From NCBI RefSeq assembly GCF_030269925.1, contig NC_085124.1, positions 310,001-374,000 on the forward strand: a stretch of DNA of 64,000 bases. The letters run 5' to 3'. Under the pieces are notes generated by a model. The model did not search any database and had not been told where the DNA came from. It saw only the letters and a list, made by a program, of their open reading frames with translations. This document shows, one piece after another, positions 11,847-23,800 of the stretch (the first letter of the stretch is position 1; each line of letters begins with the position of its first letter). The stretch is from Bombyx mori. Taxonomy: Eukaryota > Arthropoda > Insecta > Lepidoptera > Bombycidae. The translations under genes were made by a program, and so were the position numbers.

Positions 11847-12428
11847 TAGATTTTTTTTTTCTTTTTTTTTTATTATTGAAAGATTACTGGTGGCCCGGAG
11901 GCCTTTCCAGTTTCACCAGGACAGGTGGGCGAGCAAAGGCTCAGCCAGGAGGGGTGAGATTTGCTAGCAGCTGAGAAGATCCGGCGAGAAACTCAGCGAG
12001 CTGATGCATGGGTCAGGTTGCACGTCGACCTCTTTGTCGAGTCCGACGAGTACGGTTACCGGGGTTCCTCAGCCTGCTCCTAGTGTTAGAGCTGAAGGTA
12101 TCTAATGCAAGACTTATTGTATCTGATGGGTCCGTAAGGACGTGTCTAGGGCGTCGACGGTGACTGGCTCCTGCATGATCAGGATTCGGGGAGTAGTCAG
12201 CGGCGGCAACGATAAGGTGATTATCATGACGCATAGACTTATCGAAGTACCGTTCCGACGCTGACTTCATGTATTTCTGGACTGATTCGAGGCCCAGATC
12301 GTCGTGTAGGTCAACGTTCCTCACGAACCACGGAGCTCCGACGGCTAACCTGCAAAAGCGGGATTGTAGGGATTGGAGGGTGTCTATATGTGTACGGGCC
12401 GCGTGAGCGAATACCATACTCGCATAAG
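11847..12428 (-). mobile_element. Jockey-type LINE, 5'-truncated 3' end
   Basis: The minus frame 12417-12013 ([19 protein letters not shown] ... [13 protein letters not shown]) is nearly identical to the last 134 codons of ORF2 in the full-length copy at 56529-61587. It is followed by the same 3' UTR and a T-rich tail at 11847-11870. The 5' truncation at about 12428 is the usual outcome of target-primed reverse transcription. The frame is still open, so this copy is probably young. Confidence 0.85.
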
Positions 12429-12739
12429 GGCCTGGCCACAGCTACTGGCGGCGCTATTTGCGGGGGTATGCCACAGCTAGACTAGTTGCGACGGCGGCGG
12501 CGTCAGAGGTGCACGTATTTAGAAAGCCCTATCAAATGTCCCTATCAAAAGTGGCACGATATTACCTTAAAATAAGTGCGTTCTTAGCTGAAGATATTAT
12601 TCAATCAAGAATAGGAGCGCACCCAGTTGGAAAAGGAGAGAACTTGGCGGATTTCACACTATTTATTATTATATTAGGAATATAAGAACTATCCCTATAA
12701 ATAGATTATTAATAGAAAATAGATTCAACCTTCACAGAG

Positions 12740-13066
12740 ATTACCAGGTTCAAATCTCAATTTACCATACGTGTTAACTGGCGATGAAGCCTATCCTCTT
12801 AAAAATTATTTGATGCGCCCATATCCACCGGGTGGTTTAAATGTGGACCAAATAATTTTCGACAAAACATTATCCCGGGCAAGTGTCACAATTCAGTATG
12901 CGTTTGGTATACTAACTAATAAATTTCGTATTTTTACGAAAAGTGTAAAGGCAAACAAAAAGCACGCGACTTTGATTAAAAGGTTTCGTGCCTTAAGAGA
13001 AAGAGATGGAGACAGAGATGCAGCAGTTTTTTTCCCAGTTTGGAGACTCCAATATTCACAATAGCG
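12740..13066 (+). pseudogene. PIF/Harbinger-like DDE transposase fragment
   Basis: The frame reads LNLPYVLTGDEAYPLKNYLM and RPYPPGG, then LSRASVTIQYAFGILTNKFR. This matches the C-terminal half of PIF/Harbinger transposases, in which GDEA(F/Y)PL and LSRAR...ENAFGIL are conserved. The N-terminal catalytic part is not seen; the 310 bp upstream (12429-12739) hold no frame I recognise. A dead fragment. Confidence 0.7.
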
Positions 13067-13504
13067 TACGCATATCAAGACGGAATAATCGAGCAACGGT
13101 TCAAGCATCTAGAATACGAAATCAATTCAAATTTCAAATTTTATTTCAATAAACCTATCCAAGAGTATCTATGGAACCATTAGTACTAGAAAATTGTTTT
13201 ATTTCGTCCCACATTTTTTTTATAACATGCCTATATTTATGATGTGGATGTTTTGACATCCATATTTCTGGTCTACTCAGTATTTCACTAATGAATTGTT
13301 CCACATCCATTATATTTTATTAGCTCAACGCGCGGTAAAAACAAAATGGTTTGTTTCGGTCGCGCGATGCCTCAATGCGTCCACCGACGCCGCCGGGCGC
13401 GCCGCTCTGAACTGTGGCCGCCTCGATATTGTCTAGTACATTTGTTTCACTCGCACATGGCGCAGCTGACTCTAAAGCTGGCTCTAAAACTGACTATAAA
13501 TCAT
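13067..13504. other. No gene recognised
   Basis: AT-rich to 13330, then a short GC-rich patch (13330-13440). I find no coding frame or repeat that I can name. Confidence 0.4.
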
Positions 13505-14205
13505 AATCCAGCGAATTAAGATCGGGACTAGACGACGGCCAGTCTTCAGCTCTGATGAAGTCCGAAACGTTCATTTCCAACCAAGACTGCGTAGACCGAG
13601 CTTTATGACCTGGCGCCGAGTCATGCTGGAAGGACCATTCTTGATTATTGGACATGGTGTTGTTAAGGTTTCACTACCTTCTCAAGAATGGTATCTTGAT
13701 ACACTTGTGCCAATGTTTTGATACCTTTTTCACAAAAGTATGGCTCAGTCACTCGTTCATAGCTAATACCCCTCCAAACCATCACTGAAGTCGGATAGTG
13801 TCCACGTTGCACTCTGTCGACTAATTGGGAAACTTCCTTAGAGCTTTGAGCATAAATACGGTTTTGTTTGTTAAAATGCTGCTCAACTGTAAAAAAATTC
13901 TCATCCGTAAACAAAATTTTTCTATGACCTCCCTTTGCGTACCGCTTCAGTAGTTGTTTCGATTTTACCACCCTATTCTGTTTTAAATTATCAGTTAAGA
14001 AATTACCAGTACGTCTCTTAAAGGCTGCAAGTCCTAAGTCATCTTTTAAAATACGCGACATGGTTCTAGGTGCTATCTTCATCTCCCGAGATAAAATTTT
14101 TTGCTTTCGGACAGGATTTCTTCGAATTCTTTCCCTTACTGCTTTGACCACCTTTTTTGTACGAACACTACGTGGACGGCCAGATCTTTTTCTGTCACAA
14201 ACAGA
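13505..14205 (-). pseudogene. Tc1/mariner-type transposase, maT (DD37D)-like, N-terminally cut
   Basis: The minus strand encodes SGRPRSVRTKK, a helix-turn-helix region (KIAPRTMSRILKDDLGL), the first catalytic Asp in LFTDEN, then YPTSVMVW. After a one-base frame change near 13673 it reads QHDSAPGHKA and SSPDLNSLDYD. From the second Asp (QHDS) to the Asp of SLDY I count 37 intervening residues, which fits the DD37D (maT) group rather than Tc1 (DD34E) or mariner (DD34D). The N-terminus stops at a gypsy fragment, and the frame has at least one shift, so it is dead. Confidence 0.75.
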
Positions 14206-15660
14206 GGAGGGCTCATTGCACCTGGAACACCTGAAACACCTGGAAAAAGTTTTCAAGTGCCTGCAAGACTATGGCCTCGTTATCAACGAAGGAAAGTGCA
14301 AGTTCGGCCAAAGCGAGATGGATTTTCTCGGATTCCACATTTCTGCAGATGGTACACGCCCATTGGAAGACAAGGTAGCCATTATAAAGGAATTTTCTTC
14401 TCCAAAAACCGTTAGCAGTTTACGTAGATTCTTTGGAATGTTAAACTTCTATCGGCGTTTCATTCCAAACGCTGCTGCGGCTCAAGCACCTCTCCATGGC
14501 ATGCTGTCGGGATCAAAGGTCAAAGGATCACACCCACTTACCTGGACGCCGGAACTTCTCGAAGCTTTCAACACCTGTAAAGCAAGTATAGCTAGAAGTA
14601 CTCTCCTCGCTCACCCAGCCATGAACGCGCCGCTCGCTCTCGTGACAGATGCCTCAAATTCTGCCTTGGGCGCGGTGCTACAGCAGTCAGTGGAAGGACA
14701 ATGGCAACCACTCGCCTTCTTCTCGAAGAAACTTAAAAAAGCTCAGCAGCTGTACAGCGCCTATGACCGAGAGTTGCTCGCTATATACGAGGGCGTTAAA
14801 CATTTCCGTTTTATGGTTGAAGGCAGACACTTCGTCATTTATACGGATCATAAACCCATCACATACACCTTTTATCAGAATAGCCAGAAGTGCTCGCCCA
14901 GACAGTTTAACCACCTCGATTTCATGTCTCAATTCACCACAGACATAAGGTTTATATCGCGGAAGGATAATATACCTGCGGACACTTTGACGCGCATTGA
15001 AGCCGTATCATCGCCACCGGACTTACAACAGCTTGCTCGTTCACAGGAGAATGACAACGAGCTCCAGGAACTCCTCTCAAAGCGCTCATCTTCTTCGTTA
15101 AAGATGGAACAGATACCTATACCTGGAACGAACGTTACTTTATACTGTGACGTCACTCTGTCGAGGCCTCGTCCTTTTATAACAAAGGAGTTGAGTCGGC
15201 AGGTCTTCAACTCAATTCATACCATGAGTCACCCTGGTACGAAAGCGACAACCAAGATGGTAATGAGTAGGTTTATTTGGCCTTCAGCTCGATGGGATTG
15301 TCGCACTTGGACTCGGGCCTGCGAAGCCTGTCAGAAATCGAAGATCCACAGGCATATTTCATCTCCGCTGGGTGATTTCCAGTTACCGCAATCACGTTTC
15401 AGCCACGTACACATTGATTTGATTGGACCGCTACCGTCTTCGAATGACTACAAGTACTGTCTTACAGCAGTAGACAGGTTCACAAGATGGCCAGAGGTAA
15501 TGCCACTATACGATATCACGGCTGAAACGGTGGCAAAAGCTTTTTATGATATGTGGATCTCACGATTCGGTTCTCCGGAAAGAGTAACCACGGATTTGGG
15601 TCGTCAGTTCACATCCCATTTGTTCAAAGCGCTCACAAACCTATGCGGGATCGACTATAA
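14206..15660 (+). CDS. Ty3/gypsy pol fragment: RT end, RNase H, integrase (open frame, truncated at both ends)
   Basis: The uninterrupted frame holds the C-terminal part of reverse transcriptase (CKFGQSEMDFLGFHIS, LRRFFGMLNFYRRFIPN) and the RNase H domain (LVTDASNSALGAVLQQ, YDRELLAIYEGVKHFR, IYTDHKPI). The integrase follows, with an HHCC zinc finger (HTMSHPGT ... CEACQ) and the first two catalytic Asp (HIDLIGPLP, TDLGRQF). The third (Glu) is missing because a Bm1 SINE starts at 15661. The RT catalytic core is missing because the frame begins at the junction with the mariner fragment. Domain order is that of Ty3/gypsy. The open frame suggests a recent origin even though the copy cannot be active. 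Confidence 0.88.
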
Positions 15661-15944
15661 AGTCGTCGTGGCCTAAAGGATAAGACGTCCGTCCGGTGGA
15701 TTCGTATCGAGCGATGCACTGGTGTTCGAATCTCGCTGGCGGGTACCAATTTTTTTAATGAAATACGTACTCAACAAATGTTCACGATTGACTTCCACGG
15801 TGAAGGAATAACATCGTGTAACTAATAAAAATCAAACCCGCAAAATTATAATTTGCGTAATTACTGGTGGTAGAACCTCTTGTGAGTCCGCACGGGTAGG
15901 TACCACCGCCCCGCCTATTTCTGCCGTGAAGCAGCAATGCGTTT
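15661..15944 (+). mobile_element. Bm1 SINE, 3'-truncated
   Basis: It starts with the tRNA-like head (AGTCGTCGTGGCCTAAAGG) and keeps about 285 bp of the family sequence. It breaks off after GCAGCAATGCGTTT without the normal 3' third and poly(A). It ends the gypsy frame with three SINE-derived codons before a stop at 15676. Confidence 0.85.
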
Positions 15945-16103
15945 AATTAATAAAAGTAAAAGTTAATAAAATATTGTACAATGTATTGGCGCCAAAATGA
16001 GAAAACTCAATGAGCAATCATATAAAAATGACAGATTCCAAATTCAAATGTAATATTTTGTTCATTTTTAATTGTAACAGTATTTATGGCCAGACTAAGT
16101 ATA

Positions 16104-17335
16104 TATAAAAATGAATTGCTGTTCGTTAGTCTCGCTAATACTGGAGAACGGCTGGACCTATTTGGCTAATTTTGGTCTTGAATTATTTGTGGAACTCCAA
16201 AAAAGGTTTAAAAGGTAAATAAATATGAAAATGCTCGGAATTAAATAAAAATAACAAATTTGTTTTTCCTTTGATGTGTCCCCCGTCGGACGGATTCCTT
16301 ATTTTTTATTTATTTATTTATACTTACTGTACACTAAAAGAAAATACAATGAAAACAGATTTAAAGGATGTCTAAATACTATGTACAAAGGCGAACTTAA
16401 CTCATTCACGAGTTTTCTTCCAGCAAACCATTAGCAGAGAGAAATACGATGTATAAGAGGGAAATAGTGTACAATATAAAAGCTATTAAAGGATTACTTT
16501 TAAACTAAGCTTTAAAAAATATCTAATATAAAATGAAAAATACAAATAAATAAACATACATAAAACAATAACTTAAATACAATTAAAGTGACAGGAAATG
16601 TTTCTTCATTTGACTCTTAAAAACTTCTAGAGAGGAACTAGCACGAATGTATCTGTATCTGCTTGTATTGTGAAAGAGTCACTATAGCGACTAGAGCTGT
16701 GTATGGGAGTTTTTAAAAGAAGAGAAGTGGCTTGTCGACTAACTTTGCCGTCAGGAATCAGATATTCAAAGCGTTCACGGAGATAGATAGGGGCATCGGG
16801 ATTGTGAAGAATAGAATAGAGAAAAGAGATAATGTGGCAATCTCGACGTCGCCTAATCGGCAGCCACCCCAGCTCAGCCCGGAAATAAGACACATGGTCA
16901 TTCATCCGGAGATCAAAAATGAAGCGGATTCACAAATTCTGCAGGCGTTCGAGTTTATCTAAAAGCAATTCCGAAGCATCTAGAAAATAGATATCAGCAT
17001 AATCGAGAAGAGGAAGTCAAAGCGTTTGGGCAAGAGAAATTTTAGTGCGAAGAGGCAAGAATTTGTGAAGGCGTTTCAGAGACTGAAAGGAGTAAACTGT
17101 TTTTCTGCTTACTTCGGAAACGTGATGAATCCACGAGAGGTGGCTGTCGATGTATAAACCTAGATTTTTGACAATTTTCGAATACGCTATCGGGACGTTG
17201 TCGTGGAGGATGGGCGCTAACGAGCTGTAATCGAGAAGGCCTTTTGTTTGTTTTAAGTTTATATTATACAAAAGTTTAGGTCTTTTATTTATTGATTGAG
17301 GCACTACGAAGTCTGCCGGGCCAGCTAGTATTATT
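16104..17335 (+). mobile_element. Helitron-like non-autonomous element, split by a LINE
   Basis: The outer parts (16104-16300 and 17240-17335) match the uninterrupted copy at 55815-56093, sharing GAATTGCTGTTCGTTAGTCT, TTGGTCTTGAATTATTTGTG and GTGTCCCCCGTCGGACGG. Both copies end in CTAG before T, the CTRR terminus of Helitrons, after a short GC-rich stretch. No Rep/helicase is encoded. Confidence 0.6.
16301..17239 (-). mobile_element. Non-LTR retrotransposon, 5'-truncated 3' end
   Basis: The minus strand encodes the region after the RT core in two blocks: 17260-17017 (KNLGLYIDSHLSWIHHV, SFQSLKRLHKFLPL) and 16905-16627 (ELGWLPIRRRRDCH, LYSILHNPDAPIYLRERFEY). They are followed by a long 3' UTR ending in a TTTAT repeat at 16301-16322. 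It lies inside the Helitron-like element with a short CCTT duplication at both borders. Clade within the Jockey/CR1 group not resolved. Confidence 0.7.
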
Positions 17336-18150
17336 ATAATTATCTTCTCGGATGTAAGTATCACTTGAAATTAACAACTCACTTATCTCAAAGCAACTCA
17401 CCACAAATTTAATAAAGCCGGTTCCTTTAGAATGTTCATTGAGCTTATCTATACATATAAGTGCATATTTCACGGGTCCTATTTACTCGGCGAAATCTGT
17501 GAGCTGATCATAATCTATAATCTATACTACATATATTATGTTATATTTGTTACAAAGACTGTACATCCGTCTTCAGCGTCGTTTAATTTTATCCTGTAAT
17601 TAAAGTGCTATAAGTTAATAAAGTTTAAATATAAACTTTTTTTTTTGCGATAAAATACGCACGTTATGTAATATCGTTGATAAACACATTACGGCGATAC
17701 GGCGCGGCGGCGGCGTGAATGTGATCACCTAGCTTGAGCTCTCTAATGGAATAATAGATTTAACTTCTGCTTCTTCTACCACATTACTGCTTTACAGTAA
17801 AGAAGAAGTGGATTGCTACCGAATTTCTTACGTTTTAATGAATAGAGACACGCTCTTTTACTTTTTTATTTTTGTGGCGTTTTAACTTATTTTTCCTCAA
17901 ACTAAGCACTATTGCACTATCTAAATGTATAAAATACACACATTTGTTCAAATAATTAGTATAGTTCATAGTTAGGGAATCTAAAACCAGCCTTTAAATT
18001 TACTCACAATTTTTTAGGCTTTACGGGCGGATATAGAAGAACATTTGATATGGTCACCTAGGGCTTTGCTTCTACTACTATCTACAGCTGAAAAAAATTA
18101 AACTAAACTAAACTCTAAAAACCATCATCTTTATATATTTCATTATATTC
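17336..18150. other. AT-rich spacer, nothing recognised
   Basis: No convincing coding frame and no repeat that I can match elsewhere in the window. A small GC-rich patch lies at 17695-17720. Confidence 0.4.
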
Positions 18151-19560
18151 AACGGCCGTCTGGTGTAGTGGTAAGTGACATGGTCACTACACAAGGGGGT
18201 CGCGGGTTCGAATCCCGCCAAGGGAGGATATTTGTATGATAAATATAAAATGTCTTTTCCACGGGTTATGGATGTATATTGAATATATGTATGTGTGTCT
18301 TGTATTGTATCTTAACGTGAGGCAGCTAATCGAGAAGGGTCGCGAATACAACGTTCCATTCATCATGTGTTTCATCGACTACAGCAAGGCTTTTGATTGT
18401 GTCAACTGGAGTTCCTTGTGGAAGGTATTGAATGTTCCTGGTGTACCCAATCATCTGATAGTGCTGGTACAGAGCCTGTATATCTACAGTCAGGGAGTTG
18501 TCAGAATCGATGAAGCTGTGTCCCAACCGTTCTGTTTTGGAAAAGGTGTCCGGCAAGGTTGCATACTGTCACCTATACTTTTTGATGCATATGGAGAGTA
18601 CATCTTGCGGCAGACTTGTGAAGATTGGTCGGGAGATGTGCGCATTGGTGGAGCTCATATTACAAATCTCCGATATGCCGATGACACGACCCTGCTAGCT
18701 GCAGACGAATCTGAAATGTCTTCTTCAGCAAAATGGAACGTATCAGCAACAGCCTAGGCCTCTCCATAAATAGATCAAAAACGAAATTAATGGTGGTGGA
18801 TCGTGCAAATGTTCTAAGATTGAGTGGGGCGCTTGGATTAGAGGTTGTAGACGAATTCGTGTATCTCGGGCCCTGCATCAGCAACAAAGGCTCATGTGAA
18901 ACTGACGTGCTAAAAGTGCGATGTCTCAGCTACAGAAGATCTGGAAGAATAGAGGGATAGGCCTGAAAACTAAAACCAGACTGGTGCGGACTCTTGTTTT
19001 CTCTATCTTCTTGTATGGAGCTGAGACATGGACGTTGAAAGCAGCAGACCGAATGCGCATCGATACTTTCGAAATGTGGTGTTGGAGACGCATGCTAAGA
19101 ATTCCGTGGACAGCCTTCCGGACTAACGTGTCGATATTGAAGCAACTGGGCATCAAAATCAGACTGTCTACTGTATGTCTGAAGCGGATCCTCGAATATT
19201 TTGGTCACATTGCGAGGAAAGACGGCGATATCCTGGAAAAACATGATCACAGGGAAAGTTGAAGGCAACAGATCTAGAGGCCGCAGCCATACTCGTTGGT
19301 CCGATCAGATCCGCACCGCTTTGGACAGTACAGTGTACAGCGCGCTGCATGACGCCGTGGACAGAGGGAAAGTGGAAAAAGATCCTAAGATTGAAGCTCA
19401 TGGGTGATGGTGGTCACGACCCTCAGACATGAGGAACACGACTCGAGGAGGAGGATGTGTATAATAAAAATCTTACATTTATTTCCGTTATCTGGTACCT
19501 GTAACACAAGTTCTTTACGAACTTAGCACGGGACCAGTTAACGTGGCGTGATTGTTAGTA
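18151..19560 (+). repeat. tRNA-derived SINE (not Bm1), split by an RTE-like LINE
   Basis: The head (18151-18226) has tRNA-like A and B boxes (TGGTGTAGTGGTAAGTG and GGGTTCGAATCCC). The body starts GATATTTGTATGATAAATATA, and the tail after the interruption (19454-19560) contains ATCTTACATTTATTTCCG and GGGACCAGTTAAC. The uninterrupted copy at 23669-23934 shows the same parts joined together. I have no name for the family. Confidence 0.75.
18311..19453 (+). pseudogene. RTE-like LINE, 3' third of the RT gene
   Basis: Frame 18311-18757 carries RT motifs (CFIDYSKAFDCVNW, GVRQGCILSP, LRYADDTTLLA), with the catalytic YADD intact. After frame shifts, 18733-19400 continue with the C-terminal part (YLGPCISNKGSCETDV, MWCWRRMLRIPWTA, FGHIARKDGDILEK, RSRGRSHTRWSDQI). 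The same order is present in the larger copy at 49626-52946. 5'-truncated and shifted, so inactive. Confidence 0.8.
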
Positions 19561-20091
19561 AATATTTATTTAAGTATTTATATTTCGCACAAAAAAAAAA
19601 CAAAAAATATAGTATAGGTATCAGAAAGCGTTTAAATTGATGAAGTGTATAAGTATGTTGCACTTCATAGTATAGATATATCAAAACAGTATTAAGCTTT
19701 GACTACATTTTCTACAAAATAAATGTAGGTGATAGGAAGCTCACACCGGGCCACCTAGTATATTATTTTAATATGTGTTTTTGGGTCAAAAAGCGCCTTC
19801 AAATCTATGGAGCAATATGCGTAAAGGAAACAGTCAACACTTTTGGTAAACTATTTAATAATAAATTATATTGATGTTTAGATGTGTTAGGGTTCTAGGA
19901 GACGCAATCTGTATTTTACGCTGCTTTAAGTTGCCACTTATAAAGCATAATCCAATACAGTAAGAACAGCGCAGTCTCCCTCCACCGAAGGCTTCCACGC
20001 CGAGCGCCTGCCCAGGCGCTCGGGAGCCGGTCGGCGGTGCCCGACACTCTACTTACAGAGACATAAACTTAGTGTCCCAATAAACATACTT
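19561..20091. other. AT-rich spacer with a possible LTR at 19886-20091
   Basis: Most of it is unassigned. The last 205 bp begin TGTTAGGG, include TTATAAAG and end AATAAACA, so they could be a short LTR (TG...CA). I see no target-site duplication, primer-binding site or second LTR. A Helitron-like 3' end (CCGGGCCACCTAGT) lies near 19755. Confidence 0.25.
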
Positions 20092-20862
20092 TAACAACTG
20101 GATCATGAATAAATCTTGAAACATTTGGTAAGAGCCGTTAATGCTTAGATCAGGCGGCTAATTCACACGACACGCCGGGCCCGCCCAGACGCAAACAAGG
20201 TCTCGTCAATTTATTATCTATGATGATTTGATGAGCAGTGGGATTATTTTCGCAATTTGAAGTCGTCGTGGCCTAAAGGATAAGACGTCCGGTGCATTCG
20301 TATCGAGCGATGCACTGGTGTTCGAATCTCGCTGGCGGGTACCAATTTTTCTAATGAAATACGTACTCAACAAATGTTCACGATTGACTTCAACGGTGAA
20401 GGAATAACATCGTGCAATAAAAATCAAACCCGCAAAATTATAATTTGCGTAATTACTGGTGGTAGGACCTCTTGTGAGTCCGCACGGGTGGGTACCACCG
20501 CCCCGCCTATTTCTGCCGTGAAGCAGTAATGCGTTTCGGTTTGAAGGGTGGGGCAGCCGTTGTAACTATACTGAGACCTTAGAACTATATCTCAAGGTGT
20601 GTGGCGCATTTACGTTGTAGATGTCTATGGGCTCCAGTAACCACTTAACACCAGGTGGGCTGTGAGCTCGTCCACACATACAAGCAATAAAAAAAAAAAA
20701 AAAAAAAAAAAATTTAATTTTATCATCATTTACATGTAAAATTAATTAAATTTTGAAATGATACTTTTGTTGAGATAAGATACTATTTTTGCAAGTATAA
20801 AAGACACCGAAGTGATGACTGACAACATTCTACTCGAGGGAACCTTTAAACTGGTAGTAGCC
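20092..20862 (+). promoter_or_regulatory. Promoter and 5' flank of protease gene B, with a Bm1 insertion
   Basis: TATA box (TATAAAAG) at 20796-20803, 67 bp before the start codon as in gene A. The flank shared with A and C is interrupted between 20258 and 20713 by a complete Bm1 SINE, so only about 83 bp of original sequence separate the SINE tail from the TATA box. The distal part (20092-20160) matches the C flank at 36341-36412. Confidence 0.7.
20259..20712 (+). mobile_element. Bm1 SINE, full length, in the promoter of gene B
   Basis: Complete copy from the tRNA-like head (GTCGTCGTGGCCTAAAGG) to a poly(A) run of more than 20 A. It is flanked by AATTT on both sides, a probable short target-site duplication. 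Genes A and C lack it at this site, so it inserted after the copies separated. Confidence 0.9.
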
Positions 20863-23800
20863 ATGAAGGTCTTCGCAGCAGTACTGATGGCGTTGGCGGC
20901 CGTGGTCGTGGCAGAAGAGCCCATCGAACTCGACTACCACAACAAGATCGGTATCCCCCGGGCCGAGAGTCTTAGACGCGCCGAGGAAGCCGCTGACTTC
21001 GACGGTACCAGGATTGTGGGTGGTTCTGCCGCCAACGCTGGTGCTCACCCCCATCTTGTAAGTACCCACTGCTATCCAATACGCACTAATCCTACCGATT
21101 TCAAACTTTCATTCAAATTTTGATCGAAACATAGCATATTAGCCATTTAATTATTATTATTATTATTATTTATCTATTATTTAGCTAGAAGTCTAGTTAT
21201 AGAGAGCCACAATTTGAGACAGCAGAAACCCACAAGCAGAAAGGCAATATCTAACCTAAGCAAAAGAATCAATGAATCTATTTGAAAGCATAGACACAAA
21301 ATAAGAGAAGAACCAATTATATTTCATGTGGAATCCACGGGAAGCATGAAAAATGCGTGGAAGGAAATACAGGATTATACCAACTGGATACCAGGAATGA
21401 CAAATCAAAAAGATCAAAAATATAAAACAAAAAGTCCCGAAATATTGGAAATAGCAACCCGATTTTATCAAGATCTGTATGACGATGAAATCCTACCAAC
21501 ACGAACGATAAATATCTTGATAACAAAGATGAAGGAGAGGAAATCCCACCAATCATGAAAAACGAAATAGTTAAAGCCATTGAATCACAAAAAACTGAAT
21601 GAGAGACGATCAAAACTTGTGTCTGGGGCGAGTCTCCGAATGGGGTGAATTGAACTTGGTTCAATTCAACCCGATAAAGACACAAGTTTGCGCGTTCACT
21701 GCGAAGAAGGACCCCTTTGTCATGGCGCCGCAATTCCAAGGAGTATCCCTGCAACCTTCCGAGAGTATCGGGATACTTGGGGTCGACATTTCGAGCGATG
21801 TCCAGTTTCGGAGTCATTTGGAAGGCAAAGCCAAGTTGGCGTCCAAAATGCTGGGAGTCCTCAACAGAGCGAAGCGGTTCTTAACGCCTGGACAAAGACT
21901 TTTGCTTTATAAAGCACAAGTCCGGCCTCGCATGGAGTGCTGCTCCCATCTCTGGGCCGGGGCTCCCAAATACCAGCTTCTTCCATTTGACTCCATACAG
22001 AGGAGGGCCGTTCGGATTGTCGATAATCCCATTCTCTCGGATCGTTTGGAGCCTCTGGGTCTGCGGAGGGACTTCGGTTCCCTCTGTATTTTGTACCGTA
22101 TGTTCCATGGGGAGTGCTCTGAGGAATTGTTCGAGATGATACCAGCATCTCGTTTTTACCATCGCACCGCCCGCCACCGGAGTAGAGTTCATCCATACTA
22201 CCTGGAGCCACTGCGGTCATCCACAGTGCGTTTCCAGAGATCTTTTTTGCCGCGTACCATCTGGCTATGGAATGAGCTCCCCTCCAGCGCAGCGCAGTTT
22301 CCCGAGCGCTATGACATGTCCTTCTTCAAACGAGGCTTATGGAGAGTATTAAGCGGTAGGCAGCGGTTTGGCTCTGCCCCTAGCATTGCTGAAGTCCATG
22401 GGCGACGGTAACCACTCACCATCAGGTGGGCCGTATGCCCGTCTGCCTACAAAGGCAATAAAAAAAATAATAAAAAAATAAAAAAATAAAGAAGCACCTG
22501 GTGAAGACGGTATCTCAAACGAATTATTACAACCACCCTGCCTATTTCCGCCGTGAAGCAGCAAAGCGTTTCAGTTCGAAGGGTGGTATAGCTGTTGTAA
22601 CTATACTGAGACCTTAGAACTTATATCTCGAGGTGGGTGGCGCATTTACGTTGTAGATGTCTATGGGCTCCAGTAACCACTTAACACCAGGTGGGCTGTG
22701 AACTCGTCCATCCATCTAAGCATTAAAAAAAATACACATCAACAACAATTCCATTGAATATGTAGACGAATATACCTACCTTGGCCAGGTCATATCTCCT
22801 AACAGCGACATGTCTAAAGAAATTCAAAACAGAGTGACTGTAGCTTGGAAACGATACTGGTCTCTTAAAGTAATAACAAAAAACGGGTCTATTCCACTAC
22901 CACTCAAAAGCAAAGTATTTAATACAAATATACTTCCGACTATGACGTATGGGTGTCAGACCCGGGCTTTAACTCAGAAGAACATAAACAAAACTGCAGA
23001 CATGCCAATTGCCAACATAGTATGGAGAGAAGCATTTTAAATGCTAAAAGAAAGAATAAAATAAAATTAAAAGATATCCGTATGAAAACAAAAATAACGG
23101 ATGTATCATACACAATTAAAAAATTAAAGTGGAAATGGATAGGTCATTTATTAAGAAGCAAAACAGAAAAATGGGCTAAATTAGTAACTGAATGGTACCA
23201 TCGAGAGGGGAAAAGATTAAGAAGACGATCGTTGCAAAGGTGGGTAGACGACATAAAAACAGTTGCAGGCTCTACGTGGAAGAGGAAATGCCACGACCGG
23301 AACTTATGGCAGGATTTGGGGGAGGCCTATGCGAAAGCAAAACAACCTTAGCCGATGTCAAATGCAAAGAAAAAAAATGAATAGTATGTACCTAAATATG
23401 AATTTAGGTTGTTAATAAAGGCTTCTTTATCTTATTATTATTTTTATACCTTTTCACTGGTAGCCTAAGGGGCTGTTCCAACTTCGCGCGGACGGGTGGG
23501 TGAGCTCACAGACTTAAGCTGATAGAATTCACTAACACCAGTCCTAGCAAGAGCAGTGCTTCACAGTCTATTACCGGATCGGAATCGCGTCCCACTGAGA
23601 AGATCCGGCGAGATACTCAGTGGGCTGTGTCCAAGTGTCTATCGCCTTGTCCATTACTGTGATAGTTTAACGGCCGTCTGGTGTAGTGGTAAGTGACATG
23701 GTCAGTACACAAGGGGGTCGCGGGTTTGAATCCCGCCAAGGGAAGATATTTGTATGATAAATATAGAAATGTCTTTTCCAGGGTTATAGATGTTTATTAA

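Larger units (their letters stand above)
21180..23440 (+). mobile_element. RTE-like LINE in intron 1 of gene B, itself interrupted twice
   Basis: Left part (21180-21597) encodes, with shifts, an RT-proximal region ending [14 protein letters not shown]. After two foreign inserts the frame resumes with [12 protein letters not shown], so the two halves form the usual LINE motif K-APGEDGI. The right part (22740-23351) has [28 protein letters not shown] and [12 protein letters not shown]. Most of the RT core is missing. The left end is at the ATT repeat of the intron. Confidence 0.7.

Noticed and set aside
14060..14205. N-terminal extension of the gypsy pol frame
   Set aside because: These codons are antisense to a maT-like transposase and are only open by chance.
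18151..18226. Possible genuine tRNA gene
   Set aside because: A and B boxes are present, but the sequence continues into a repeated SINE body found again at 23669, and I cannot fold a convincing full cloverleaf with anticodon arm.
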